DNA of 64,000 nt from Bradyrhizobium sp. AUGA SZCCT0176 (GCF_018130145.1 NZ_JAFCMB010000001.1:558001-622000); one strand, 5' to 3'; shown: positions 1-8,500, numbered from the stretch's first letter. Numbers and translations: made by a program. Notes: generated by a model not told the origin, from the letters alone.

Positions 1-482
1 TCTTCAACAAGCTCGACCGGCTGTTCGACGTCGCCGTCATGATGGATTGCAGCCAGTGCCCGATCCATCCCACGCTCAAAACCGTATTCACCGACTATGC
101 GAAGAAGAACAGCACCATCGTGCGCGCCAGGGGCGCCAAGCCCGCGTTCTTCATGTCCTGGGCCTATGCCGACAAGCCGGAGATGACGGCGCAATTGGCC
201 GAGGCCTACACGATTGCCGGCAACGAGAACAACGCGCTGGTGATTCCCGCAGGCCTTGCCTTCGCACGCGCCATCAGCAAGCAGCCCGAGCTCAACCTCT
301 ATGCGCCGGACAAGCGTCATCCGTCGTTGGCCGGCACGTATCTCGCGACTTGCGTGGTGTTTGCGTCGCTGACCGGGCGCTCGCCGGTCGGCAACCCGTA
401 TCTCGCCGGCATCGATGCGCCGACCGCGAAATTCCTGCAAACCGTGGCGTGGGAAACCGTGCAGAGCTATTACGCGAAGTAG
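1..482 (+). CDS. SGNH-type hydrolase, C-terminal part (5' end outside window)
   Basis: The reading frame is open from the window edge (frame of base 3) to the TAG at 480-482, giving about 159 residues. The stretch DKRHPSLAGTYLAT near the C terminus has the D-x-x-H spacing of block V of SGNH/GDSL hydrolases, where Asp and His belong to the catalytic triad. The nucleophile Ser block would lie upstream and is not visible. The substrate cannot be told from this part. A strong GC-rich hairpin follows directly, and the next gene is convergent. Confidence 0.7.
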   Translation, partial: FNKLDRLFDVAVMMDCSQCPIHPTLKTVFTDYAKKNSTIVRARGAKPAFFMSWAYADKPEMTAQLAEAYTIAGNENNALVIPAGLAFARAISKQPELNLYAPDKRHPSLAGTYLATCVVFASLTGRSPVGNPYLAGIDAPTAKFLQTVAWETVQSYYAK

Positions 483-496
483 AAATTCTGGAGTGA

Positions 497-523
497 GGCG
501 CCGCGGAGAGCATCCGCGGCGCT
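497..523. terminator. Bidirectional terminator-like hairpin between convergent genes
   Basis: The arms GGCGCCGCGG (497-506) and CCGCGGCGCT (514-523) pair over 9-10 bp around a 7-nt loop. The hairpin sits exactly between the SGNH hydrolase stop and the stop of the convergent oxidoreductase. No clear T-tract follows on either strand, so intrinsic termination is likely but not certain. Confidence 0.55.
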
Positions 524-530
524 CGAAACG

Positions 531-1772
531 TCAGGCCTTGCGCTTGGCGGCTTCCTTTTGCAGGTCCGGCGCATTGATGGTGGGGATCGCCACCCGTCCG
601 GGGCCGGTGACCGCGAGGGCCGCGGCGGCCTTGTCGTTTTCCATGATCTTGGCCATCACGGCTTGTCCTGCGCGCTCGAACACCGCGCGGTTTTCGACCA
701 GGAATTTCTGCGACTCGCGCAGTCCCTTCACGTAGCCGTTGATCTCCGGGATCACGTAGCGCGCCACCATGTCCCAGCTGCGTCGGGTGTTTTCCGGATT
801 GGCCCAGTCATGCACGAAGCCGACGATGGTGCCGACGCCGCCGGAAACCGCCATCAGATTCTTGATGGTCTTGATCAGGTCGTCAGGCGTGCCGATGGTG
901 GAAGCGGCGGCTTCGCCGCCCGCGGTTTTCTCAAGCGCGTCCTCGGGTGACTTGAACGGCTCGAGGCCCGGCCGCTGCAGCGTGCCGACATTATATTCAT
1001 TGTGCCACTTCATCAGGCCCGGGCCGGCCTCGCGATAGGCCTGTTCGCGCGTTTCGGCGATGTGCCAGGAGAGCAGCACGCGCCAGTCGGCGCGGCTCAC
1101 GGTGGTGCCGGCCTTCTTGGCGGCGTCTTCCGCAAAGCCCCATTGCGTCGGCAGTGCCATCAGGCCCTGCGTCGACATCGAACCCAGCGAGATGATGCCG
1201 ATGCCGTATTTGCCCGCCAGCGTCATGCCCGAGGGCGAAATCTGCGACGCCACCACGAACGGCATCTCTTCCTGCAGCGGCAGCAATTGCAGCGCGGCGT
1301 CGTTCATCTGAAACCAGTCGCTCTTGGCGGTGACGCGCTCGCCCTTGAACAGCCGGCGGATGACCGCGATCGCTTCGTCCTGGCGGTCGCGCTGCGTCAT
1401 CGGATCGATGCCGAGGGTATGCGCGTCGGAGGCCAGCGCGCCCGGACCGGAGCCGAAGATGGCGCGGCCGCCGGTCATCCAGTCGAGCTGCACCATGCGC
1501 TGCGCGACATTGTAGGGATGGTGATACGGCAGCGACACCACGCCGGTGCCGAGCTTGATGCGCTTGGTGCGCTCGCCGGCGGCGGCCAGGAACATTTCCG
1601 GCGAGGCGATCATCTCCCAGCCCGAAGAATGGTGCTCGCCGCACCAGAATTCGTCGAAGCCGAGCGCGTCGATCTGCTCGACGAAGTCTAGGTCGCGGCG
1701 GAATTGCAGCAGCGGATTCTCGCCGATCGGATGATGCGGGGCGAGAAAGGCTCCGAATTTGAGGCGCGCCAT
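531..1772 (-). CDS. LLM-class flavin-dependent monooxygenase (luciferase-like)
   Basis: A 413-residue protein with the bacterial luciferase-like TIM barrel. The N-terminal strand MARLKFGAFLAPHHP is followed by DEFWCGEHHSSGWE (about residues 40-53), LGTGVVSLPYHHP (about 74-86) and the flavin-binding GGRAIFGSGPGAL segment (about 101-113), all typical of FMN-dependent alkanal or limonene monooxygenase-like enzymes. Such enzymes use FMNH2 supplied by a partner reductase and O2. No reductase gene is adjacent, and the substrate is unknown. The start is the ATG at 1772, preceded on the minus strand by GGAGAGAAAACCCC. It is divergent from the VOC gene. Confidence 0.85.
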   Translation of the reverse strand: MARLKFGAFLAPHHPIGENPLLQFRRDLDFVEQIDALGFDEFWCGEHHSSGWEMIASPEMFLAAAGERTKRIKLGTGVVSLPYHHPYNVAQRMVQLDWMTGGRAIFGSGPGALASDAHTLGIDPMTQRDRQDEAIAVIRRLFKGERVTAKSDWFQMNDAALQLLPLQEEMPFVVASQISPSGMTLAGKYGIGIISLGSMSTQGLMALPTQWGFAEDAAKKAGTTVSRADWRVLLSWHIAETREQAYREAGPGLMKWHNEYNVGTLQRPGLEPFKSPEDALEKTAGGEAAASTIGTPDDLIKTIKNLMAVSGGVGTIVGFVHDWANPENTRRSWDMVARYVIPEINGYVKGLRESQKFLVENRAVFERAGQAVMAKIMENDKAAAALAVTGPGRVAIPTINAPDLQKEAAKRKA

Positions 1773-1959
1773 GGGGTTTTCTCTCCGGATTTATTGTTCT
1801 TTGGAATTGCTCGGTGCCAAACTACGGGGTGGGGCAGGGCAAGGCAATCCTCCAAGCCCGCCGCTGGCGCATGGTTGTCGCGCAAGTTTGGCTGACATAC
1901 CGTCGGCCGGAATTACTGCCACTCACCTCAGGGACCACCATGAATCGCATCCTCGCCCG

Positions 1960-2664
1960 ATGAATCTGGCAAAACCCCGCATCGACATCGGCTTTGCCAC
2001 CAATCACGCTCCGGCAGCGCTTGCGTTCTGGCAGAACGAGATCGGCCTACGGTTCGACCACACCCAACCGATCCGCCGCGGCTACAAGCAGCACCGCCAC
2101 GATCTCTGCGGCTCGATCCTGAAGATCAATCAGGTCTATGAACCGCTGCCGGACAATCCGCCGTCGGGTTACCTCGAACTGCTGATAGCACGCGATGGCC
2201 TGACTGCGCCGCAGCCGATGGCCGATCCCGAGGGCAACCGCGTCTCGCTGGTGCCGAGAGGCATGTACGGCATCGAGCGCATCGGCATTCGCCTTGGCGT
2301 TCGCGACGTCGCGGCGCATCGCCGTTTCTACACCGAAGCACTGGGATTGCCGTTAGGTGAAGCCAACGCCAATGGCGCCGAGACGTTCCTCGCCGGCGAC
2401 ACGGTGCTAATCGTCGAGCCCGCGGCCGACGCGCCGCATGATGCTGCTTTTGAAGGCAAGGGTTGGCGCTACATCACGTTCCAGGTCTTCGAAGTCGACC
2501 GCGAGCACGCTCACGTGCTGTCCCATGGTGGCCGCGAAGCCCGCGCGCCGGTGACGCTGGGGACCACGGCGCGGATCTCGATGGTGCGCGATCCCGACGG
2601 CAACTGGATCGAGCTGTCGCAGCGGGCGTCGCTCACTGGTTCGCTGGAGCCTTCGCATGGATAG
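1960..2664 (+). CDS. Two-domain VOC (glyoxalase/dioxygenase-fold) protein
   Basis: The protein has 234 residues and two vicinal-oxygen-chelate repeats. The first begins IDIGFATNHAPAALAFWQNEIGL. The second begins IGIRLGVRDVAAHRRFYTEALGL (about residue 105) and ends in DPDGNWIELSQ, the usual C-terminal metal-ligand Glu region. VOC proteins include lactoylglutathione lyases, extradiol dioxygenases and resistance proteins; nothing here picks one. I chose the ATG at 1960 because the longer in-frame extension (from 1759) has no VOC-like sequence and would run back into the neighbouring gene's upstream region. Confidence 0.75.
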   Translation: MNLAKPRIDIGFATNHAPAALAFWQNEIGLRFDHTQPIRRGYKQHRHDLCGSILKINQVYEPLPDNPPSGYLELLIARDGLTAPQPMADPEGNRVSLVPRGMYGIERIGIRLGVRDVAAHRRFYTEALGLPLGEANANGAETFLAGDTVLIVEPAADAPHDAAFEGKGWRYITFQVFEVDREHAHVLSHGGREARAPVTLGTTARISMVRDPDGNWIELSQRASLTGSLEPSHG

Positions 2665-2765
2665 GTTTATGTGACGATGATCCGTAGGGCGCATCAGCAG
2701 ATTTTGGGATACGCGTCGCCAAGTATCGCCTTGCCGGGCGCAGCCATCGATGGCATGCTCGGCAG

Positions 2766-2816
2766 ATGACGCCCAAATGCATTTCGCTCAAGGCACCTTG
2801 GTGGCGCTCCTTTTAA
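2766..2816 (+). CDS. Putative trp leader peptide (16 aa, tandem Trp)
   Basis: A 16-codon open frame reads MTPKCISLKAPWWRSF then TAA. The tandem Trp codons are TGG TGG at 2799-2804 and the stop is at 2814-2816, three sense codons later. Two adjacent Trp codons just before a stop, inside an array of mutually exclusive hairpins and 112 nt ahead of a tryptophanyl-tRNA synthetase gene, is the classic layout of a ribosome-mediated attenuator leader. The ribosome-binding site upstream of the ATG is weak (CTCGGCAG), which is the main doubt about translation. Confidence 0.65.
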   Translation: MTPKCISLKAPWWRSF

Positions 2817-2883
2817 GGAGCGGCACGGCGTTACTATTTTCAACGACCTTCGCCGCCGTGATCGGGTGAGCCAAGGTCGTTTT
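2795..2883 (+). promoter_or_regulatory. Tryptophan-responsive attenuator (pause, antiterminator, terminator hairpins)
   Basis: Three pairings can be read. (1) Pause hairpin 2801-2812/2815-2826: CGCTCCTT with AAGGAGCG, extended by GTG/CAC across one G-G mismatch; it contains the second Trp codon and the leader stop. (2) Antiterminator: CACGGCG (2824-2830) with CGCCGTG (2854-2860), 7 bp. (3) Terminator: ACGACCTT (2843-2850) with AAGGTCGT (2873-2880), then TTTT at 2880-2883. The antiterminator's 3' arm lies in the terminator loop and the terminator's 5' arm lies in the antiterminator loop, so the two exclude each other. A ribosome stalled on TGG TGG masks only the pause stem and frees 2824-2830 for antitermination. 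A ribosome reaching the TAA would cover that arm and allow termination. The U-tract is short. Confidence 0.65.
2843..2883 (+). terminator. Attenuator terminator ahead of trpS
   Basis: An 8-bp perfect stem (2843-2850 with 2873-2880), a 22-nt loop and a run of four T form the proposed conditional terminator. It is weaker than a housekeeping terminator because of the long loop and short T-run, which suits a regulated structure but lowers certainty. Confidence 0.5.
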
Positions 2884-2927
2884 CCGGCAAGTCTCCAATC
2901 GCGGCGGCTCCAATCAGGAGAAGCCAT

Positions 2928-3953
2928 ATGCTTGTCGAGACTGTGCGACCAATCATTCTCACCGGTGATCGCACCACCGGACCCCTTCACCTTGGCCACT
3001 ATGCAGGCTCGCTGAGAAATCGGGTTGCGCTTCAGCGCACGCATCGACAGTTTGTTTTGCTGGCCGATGCACAAGCCTTGACGGACAATATCGACGATCC
3101 CGAAAAAGTGCGCAGCAATGTGATGGAAGTGGCCCTCGATTACCTGGCCGTCGGCATCGATCCGGGCGAAACGACCATTTGCGTGCAATCTGCATTGCCG
3201 GCGCTTGCCGAACTTGCCCAACTGTATCTCAATTTTGTTTCCGTGGCCCGGTTGGAGCGCAATCCGACGATCAAGGATGAAATTCAGATGCGGGGCTTTG
3301 AGCGGGACATTCCCGCGGGCTTCCTGTGCTATCCGGTGGCGCAGGCCGCAGATATTACGGCATTCAAGGCGACCGTCGTGCCGGTGGGGTTGGATCAAGC
3401 TCCGATGATCGAACAGACGAATGAAATCGTTCGTCGGATCAATCGGCAGGTCGGTCGTGAGCTGTTGGTGGAGGCAAAGGCGCTCATTCCGGCAACGGGA
3501 CGACTTCCCGGCGCTGATGGAAAGGCGAAAATGAGCAAATCCCAGGGGAATGCGATTTCGCTTTCAGCTTCGCCCAACGAGATCAGGGCTTTTGTAAATC
3601 GCATGTACACGGACCCGAATCACTTGCGCGCATCCGATCCCGGGGTCGTTGAAGGCAATGTTGTCTTTGCATACCTTGATGCGTTCGACACCGACCAAGC
3701 CGCCGTTGATGAACTGAAAGCGCGCTATCGGCGCGGAGGGCTTGGCGACGTGACGGTCAAGCGTCGCCTTGAAGACGTGTTGCAAGAGCTGTTGAAGCCG
3801 ATCCGCGAACGTCGCCAGGCTGTGTCCAATGATCTCGGCTACGTGCTTGATGTGCTGCGTTCCGGCACGTCCAGGGCGCGCGCGATCACTCAAGCCACCT
3901 TCGATGAATTGCGCGATGGCTTGGGCCTGTTTTCGTTAGCCGGAACAAGATGA
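2928..3953 (+). CDS. trpS: Tryptophanyl-tRNA synthetase (auxiliary type)
   Basis: This 341-residue class I aminoacyl-tRNA synthetase charges tRNA-Trp with tryptophan in the cytoplasm. The HIGH motif is HLGH at residues 21-24 and the KMSKS motif is at 201-205. MIEQTNEIVRRINRQVG (about 160-176) is the usual TrpRS tRNA/dimer-interface helix. The ATG at 2928 has AGGAG 7 nt upstream. The TGDRTTGPLHLGHYAGSL start resembles the Firmicutes and auxiliary (drug-tolerant) TrpRS group more than the usual alphaproteobacterial TrpRS, from memory. By eye the gene is less GC-rich than its neighbours, so horizontal acquisition is possible. It is alone, apparently controlled by the Trp attenuator just upstream. 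A second housekeeping trpS presumably exists elsewhere. Confidence 0.93.
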   Translation: MLVETVRPIILTGDRTTGPLHLGHYAGSLRNRVALQRTHRQFVLLADAQALTDNIDDPEKVRSNVMEVALDYLAVGIDPGETTICVQSALPALAELAQLYLNFVSVARLERNPTIKDEIQMRGFERDIPAGFLCYPVAQAADITAFKATVVPVGLDQAPMIEQTNEIVRRINRQVGRELLVEAKALIPATGRLPGADGKAKMSKSQGNAISLSASPNEIRAFVNRMYTDPNHLRASDPGVVEGNVVFAYLDAFDTDQAAVDELKARYRRGGLGDVTVKRRLEDVLQELLKPIRERRQAVSNDLGYVLDVLRSGTSRARAITQATFDELRDGLGLFSLAGTR

Positions 3954-4122
3954 GATCGGCTGCCTGCGCCATCGTAGTTCTACGGAGAGCGATGCATAAA
4001 GGCTTAAGGAACTTTGACTAGGTCTGTCATCAGCATTCCAGAACAGAACGCGAAGGTCCCGGTCCTTCTGTGGCGGTCGAGCCGGGCTCTTCTCTCTAGC
4101 CTCCAATGAATCAGCTACCCGC

Positions 4123-4151
4123 AGGCGGCGCCGTGCTCAGCGGCGTCGCCT
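4123..4151. terminator. Strong hairpin between trpS and the convergent FGE-like gene
   Basis: AGGCGGCGCCG (4123-4133) pairs with CGGCGTCGCCT (4141-4151) over 11 bp with one G-U pair and a 7-nt loop. GTTATTT follows on the plus strand. It lies in the 247-nt gap between two convergent genes, and I see nothing else there (no tRNA fold). It probably terminates one or both. Confidence 0.55.
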
Positions 4152-4200
4152 GTTATTTCATGACCGATCCATTTCGATGGCTGGGCTGATCACCCTTGCC

Positions 4201-5184
4201 TTACTGCACCGGCACGTTCAGCGCGCGCACCACGCGAAAACTGTAGCCGCCGCCGCCGACGATGCCGTTTTCGCGGTAGCCCGCGCGAACCATGTTGGCC
4301 ATCCAGTCCCAGGTGCCGCCGCGTAGCATGCGCCGCTCGCAATTGCCCTCGAGCCAGGGTGAGCCATCGACCGGCGTATCTTCATTGTAGCGCTTGTTGA
4401 AGCAGTCCTCGGTCCACTCGAACACGTTGCCGTGCACCTGATACAGGCCGAACGGGTTGGGCGGATAGGAGTCCACCACCACGGGCCCCTTGCTGTCCGC
4501 ACCGCGCGGCCCGGCGCCATAGGGGATCGATGCCTTGTAGTTGGCGTCCTGCGCGCTGATGGTGTTGCCGAACCAGAACGTCGTCGAGGTGCCGGCGCGG
4601 GTGAAATATTCGCGCTCGGATTCGCTCGGCAGCCGGTAGGTGCGGCCGACCTTCTTCGACAGCCACGCCAGATAGGATTTCGCGGCCACGAAATTGATGC
4701 CCTGCGCCGGCATGCGGCCGCGGCCAAAACCCTTGTCGTCGCCCTTGTCGCGGCCGCAGCCGCCGTCGGCGAGACAGGCGTCCCATTCGTCGAACGAAAT
4801 GGTGAAGCGGCCCACTGCGAACGGCTTTGCAAAACTGACGCGATGAATCGGATCCTCGCCCTTGAAGCGGTCCGGCTCATCCGCGGGCGTCCCCATCATG
4901 AACGAGCCCTTCGGCACCACCACCATTTCAGGACAAACATCGCATTCCTTGAAACTGTCCTTTGGAATGAGCGACTGCTCGATCTCGGGCGTCAGCGGCT
5001 GGACGCGCTTTTCCGGAAAGAACTGCCGGGGCGCGCGCGGGGGCGGGGTCTGGCCTTCTTCCGCGACCGGTACCGGCGTCTGCATGCCCGGTGGCCACGG
5101 TTTTGTTGCCGACGCGCTGCCAGTGAATGAAACGGCGAGCACTGCGGCCATCGGCGCAAGGAGAAGCTTCGACACGAATTCCAT
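4201..5184 (-). CDS. Secreted FGE-sulfatase-domain (SUMF1-like) protein
   Basis: A 327-residue protein with a Sec signal peptide (LLLAPMAAVLAVSFTGSASA, about residues 7-26), a proline-rich linker and a C-terminal formylglycine-generating-enzyme fold. The fold is shown by VVVPKGSFMMGT, YRLPSESEREYFTRAGT, VHGNVFEWTEDC and MLRGGTWDW. True FGEs have two catalytic cysteines after RGGS. Here the segment is RGGTWDWMANMVRAGYRENG with no cysteine, and the final GFR motif is replaced by YSFRVVR. So it is unlikely to make formylglycine and more likely a structural or ligand-binding member (DUF323). No sulfatase gene is nearby. It is transcribed away from the membrane protein at 5288. Confidence 0.85.
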   Translation of the reverse strand: MEFVSKLLLAPMAAVLAVSFTGSASATKPWPPGMQTPVPVAEEGQTPPPRAPRQFFPEKRVQPLTPEIEQSLIPKDSFKECDVCPEMVVVPKGSFMMGTPADEPDRFKGEDPIHRVSFAKPFAVGRFTISFDEWDACLADGGCGRDKGDDKGFGRGRMPAQGINFVAAKSYLAWLSKKVGRTYRLPSESEREYFTRAGTSTTFWFGNTISAQDANYKASIPYGAGPRGADSKGPVVVDSYPPNPFGLYQVHGNVFEWTEDCFNKRYNEDTPVDGSPWLEGNCERRMLRGGTWDWMANMVRAGYRENGIVGGGGYSFRVVRALNVPVQ

Positions 5185-5287
5185 AGGTCATCCCTTGCGC
5201 GGACCGGTAATGGTGCTTGGTCGCGGGCCAAGGGATTCGCGTTCACGGTAAATTTGAAGTCGTCGGGCGCCTAAGCTAGAGCAAGCC

Positions 5288-6904
5288 ATGAGCTATTTTC
5301 CCGACGAATCCACCGGCCGCGCATGGGCACGATACGCAGTATTGGCATTGCCGCTGCTCTACCTGATCGTCGCCCTGACCTATTCGGCATACATGGCGCC
5401 GTGGGGGCGTCAGGTCGATCCCGAGTCGGCTTATGCGATGAACGGCCTTGCCTGGGCGGCGGGCTATCCCATGATGAAGAACGATCATCCCGGCACGACG
5501 ACGATCCTGCTCGGCGGGATCGTCATGAAGCTCTATGCATTCATCAGCGGCCGTTCCGACATCATCGAATTCGGGCTGAAGAACTACGACGCATTCATCT
5601 ACGCGTCGCGGGCCGTCGAAGCCCTGCTGATGTCGCTCGCCTTGCTGGCCTCCGGCCTCATGGTGCAGCGCGTGACGCGAAGCGCGATTGCCGCTGTTCT
5701 GTTACAGGTCGGGCCATTCGTCCATTTCGAGTTGATGCACTTCGAACTGATGCTGACCCCCGAAAGCCTGATGATTTCATGTGTCGTTCTGGGAACCGGG
5801 CTGGTGCTCAAGTCGGCGCTCGGCCGGGAGCCGCCGACCGCAGGTCTCGGCGTTGCGCAAGGCCTCGTGTTCGCACTCGGGCTGTCGTCCAAATATTTGT
5901 ATGCGCCGCTGGCTATTCTTTCCGTGGCGCTGCTGCGAAGCTGGCGGGCGTATGTGCTGGCGACGCTGGTCGGCGCGTTCGGATTTTTTGTCTTCAACAG
6001 GATATTGAATCCGTACGTCTTCACGAGCGGATTCCATTGGCTTGTGAGCATCGCAACGCACAAGGGTATCTACGGCGCCGGCGAGCCGGGCTTCATCGAC
6101 TTCAACCTGTTCTGGTCGAACATGGGCCAGATCATCGCGGCGAGCCTTCTGATCTCAGCGGTGTTCGTCCTTGGCGGGTGCGTTGCGCTGGCGCGAATGC
6201 TGACCAGCCGCGATTACCTGAATCCGGTCAGCCTGACGCTGCTGGCGTGTTTCGTCGCCTTTGCGGCGCAGCTGCTCGCGACGTCCAAGCATTTCAACCT
6301 GCATTACATGGTTGCGTCATGGACGCTGACCGGCGGCGTTCTCGTGCTGAGCATCATTGAGATGCGAAGACTGTGGCCCGCGCTGTCGCCACGCCTGCTT
6401 GCCGGCGCGGCAGGATTGATTTGCATCGCCCTTTTTTCGACGAGCCTGATCAGGCTCAAGGACGAAGCGGTGACATGGAGCGGCCTCAACAGGACCGGCG
6501 CCAGGCTGTCGCAAGCCGTTGTCTCCGTCGCGCCGACCTGCGCCAATGTCTCCAGCATGTTCGTGCGCGCGCCTGAGAACGAGTTGAACCACGGCGCGGA
6601 CATGACACTCGGCACCCCGAAAATGACGGCCGACTTCTCGGAAGCCTATGCGCGGGCTTTCAAGGAGCCGTTGCTGGATCACAACTTCTACCGCAATGTC
6701 CTGCTGCGGAATTTCATCGTTCACGGCTACGATCAGCTCGCCCGTGAGTATCCGTGCATCGTCGTGCGGACCTCGCAGGAACTCAACGCCAGTACGTCGA
6801 GTGGTCTTCTGGAGTTGCGGCCCGATCATTGTGTCGTCGAGAGCATCCACGTTTACACGGTCGGGATGACGTGCAGGAAAATCCAGGACGCCATGGCGAA
6901 GTGA
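5288..6904 (+). CDS. Polytopic membrane protein, GT-C glycosyltransferase-like
   Basis: A 538-residue protein with about ten hydrophobic segments and a soluble C-terminal domain of roughly 120 residues (from about 420). After the first membrane segment comes a periplasmic loop with QVDPESAYAMNG and NDHPGTT; acidic residues in this loop are the hallmark of GT-C enzymes such as the ArnT/PMT (GT39) group, which use lipid-linked sugars. Overall similarity to any named member is weak to my eye, so I cannot give a donor or acceptor. The start ATG at 5288 is preceded by AGAGCAAGCC, a weak site. Confidence 0.6.
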   Translation: MSYFPDESTGRAWARYAVLALPLLYLIVALTYSAYMAPWGRQVDPESAYAMNGLAWAAGYPMMKNDHPGTTTILLGGIVMKLYAFISGRSDIIEFGLKNYDAFIYASRAVEALLMSLALLASGLMVQRVTRSAIAAVLLQVGPFVHFELMHFELMLTPESLMISCVVLGTGLVLKSALGREPPTAGLGVAQGLVFALGLSSKYLYAPLAILSVALLRSWRAYVLATLVGAFGFFVFNRILNPYVFTSGFHWLVSIATHKGIYGAGEPGFIDFNLFWSNMGQIIAASLLISAVFVLGGCVALARMLTSRDYLNPVSLTLLACFVAFAAQLLATSKHFNLHYMVASWTLTGGVLVLSIIEMRRLWPALSPRLLAGAAGLICIALFSTSLIRLKDEAVTWSGLNRTGARLSQAVVSVAPTCANVSSMFVRAPENELNHGADMTLGTPKMTADFSEAYARAFKEPLLDHNFYRNVLLRNFIVHGYDQLAREYPCIVVRTSQELNASTSSGLLELRPDHCVVESIHVYTVGMTCRKIQDAMAK

Positions 6905-6943
6905 GCGTGTTCTGGGCGCCAGTCGGAGCGCCGCGAAGCAGTC

Positions 6944-8335
6944 CTACCGCGTCATCCTGTTCCACGCATCGAGCCCGGCGATTTTGTAGGCTTCCGCCAG
7001 CGTCGGGTAATTAAAAGTGTTCTGGATGAAATAGTCGATCGTGCCTTTGAGGTTGAGCACGGCCTGGCCGATATGGATCAGCTCGGTGGCGCCTTCGCCG
7101 AGGATATGCACGCCGAGCAGGCGGCGGGTCTTGGTCGAGAAGATCATCTTCATCATGCCGCTGTTCAGCCCCATGATGTGACCGCGCGACGTCTCGCGAA
7201 ACCGCGCGACGCCGACCTCATATGGAATGCCGCGCGTGCGCACCTCTTCTTCGGTCAGCCCGGTGGTCGAAATCTCCGGCACCGAATAGATGCCGTAGGG
7301 AAAAAATTCCGGCGGTGCCAGCGGCTCCATGCCGAGCGCATGGCAGGCCGCGACGCGGCCTTGCTCCATCGAGGTCGAGGCCAGGCTCGGAAATCCGATC
7401 ACGTCGCCGGCAGCGTAGATATGCGGCACGCAGGTTTGCAGTGTCAGTGGATCGACCGTGATGCGGCCGCGATGATCGACCTCGATCCCGGCGGAGCCGA
7501 GATTGAGCCGGTCGGTGGCGCCGACGCGCCCGGCTGCGAACAACAGCATCTCCGACGTCACGACGCGGCCGTCGGCAAGCTTGGTCTGGATGCCGCCGCC
7601 CGCGCTGTGTTCGATCGAGTTCACCGCGGAGCCGAGGCGCAATGCGACATTGCGGTCGCGCAGCTCGTGCATGAATTCCTCGATCAGTTCCTTGTCGATG
7701 AAATCGAGAAACGTCGGGCGCGGTTCGATCAAGGTCACGGCAACGTCGAGCGCGGAGAAGATGGTGGCGTATTCGACCCCGATCACGCCGGCGCCGATCA
7801 CGGCCAGGCTGCGCGGCAGTTTCGGCAGGTCGATGATCTCGTCCGAGTCGAACACGGTCTTGCCGTCGAACGGTACGTAATCGGGGCGGAACGGCCGCGT
7901 GCCGCAGGCGATCAGGATGTGCGCGGCGGACACGGTTCGGGTCTCGCCATTGGCTGCCGTTATCTCGATCTGGTGCGGGCCGACAAAGCGGCCTTCGCCG
8001 GCGGCGGTGCGCACCAGATTGCGGCTGAACTGATGTTCGAGCACCTCGACCTCGTGATCGAGCGTCTTCTGCAGCCGCACGATCAGGTCCTGGGCGGCGA
8101 TGTCCTGTTTCACCCGGTAGGACCGGCCATAGAAGCCGCGCTCGCGCCAGCCGGACAGATTGAGCACGGTCTCGCGCAGGGTTTTGGAGGGGATGGTGCC
8201 GGTATGGACGGAAACGCCGCCGACCCGGCGGCCCTTTTCCACCACCAGCACCGATTTGCCGAGCTTGGCGAATTGCACGGCGGCGCGGCGCCCGGAAGGG
8301 CCGGACCCGATCACCAGCATGTCATAGTCGTACAT
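6944..8335 (-). CDS. sthA: Soluble (Si-specific) NAD(P)+ transhydrogenase
   Basis: A 463-residue flavoprotein of the pyridine-nucleotide disulfide oxidoreductase family that transfers hydride between NADPH and NAD+. The FAD Rossmann motif is VIGSGPSGRRAA (about residues 8-19) and the NAD(P) motif is VIGAGVIGVEYA (about 178-189). The position of the redox CxxxxC in lipoamide dehydrogenases reads VHTGTIPSKTLRE, with no cysteines, which is diagnostic of SthA/UdhA. FNYPTLAEAYKIAGLD forms the C-terminal dimer interface. It is monocistronic and ends 39 nt from the convergent membrane protein. Confidence 0.92.
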   Translation of the reverse strand: MYDYDMLVIGSGPSGRRAAVQFAKLGKSVLVVEKGRRVGGVSVHTGTIPSKTLRETVLNLSGWRERGFYGRSYRVKQDIAAQDLIVRLQKTLDHEVEVLEHQFSRNLVRTAAGEGRFVGPHQIEITAANGETRTVSAAHILIACGTRPFRPDYVPFDGKTVFDSDEIIDLPKLPRSLAVIGAGVIGVEYATIFSALDVAVTLIEPRPTFLDFIDKELIEEFMHELRDRNVALRLGSAVNSIEHSAGGGIQTKLADGRVVTSEMLLFAAGRVGATDRLNLGSAGIEVDHRGRITVDPLTLQTCVPHIYAAGDVIGFPSLASTSMEQGRVAACHALGMEPLAPPEFFPYGIYSVPEISTTGLTEEEVRTRGIPYEVGVARFRETSRGHIMGLNSGMMKMIFSTKTRRLLGVHILGEGATELIHIGQAVLNLKGTIDYFIQNTFNYPTLAEAYKIAGLDAWNRMTR

Positions 8336-8500
8336 CTAGGCCGTCCCGAACTCACAAGCGCCTGAAAAAGCTGCAGGAAGCCTCAATCGCCATGCAGCAA
8401 TCGGGCCAAATCCCCGGGACCTTTACCTCCCGGGTAATCGCTCGCATGACCGAAAGCTGTAACGGATGCGTGCAACAGATTTCGGACAAGGCCGCTGCCA

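Noticed and set aside
1940..1963. Seven-codon frame MNRILAR overlapping the VOC start by ATGA
   Set aside because: It has no regulatory codon run and no competing RNA structure, so I do not call it a leader peptide.
2694..3398. 234-codon minus-strand frame over the trpS leader and 5' half
   Set aside because: It is antisense to the HIGH-motif region of TrpRS, lacks any domain, and would cover the attenuator on the opposite strand.
3954..4122. Possible tRNA or small RNA in the gap after trpS
   Set aside because: GGTCGAGCC and CTCCA superficially recall a T-loop and 3' end, but no anticodon stem or acceptor pairing can be built.
7073..8365. 430-codon open frame on the plus strand opposite sthA
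   Set aside because: It is antisense to a gene with complete FAD and NAD motifs. Its translation is His/Arg/Asp-rich and has no recognisable domain, as expected from high-GC third positions.
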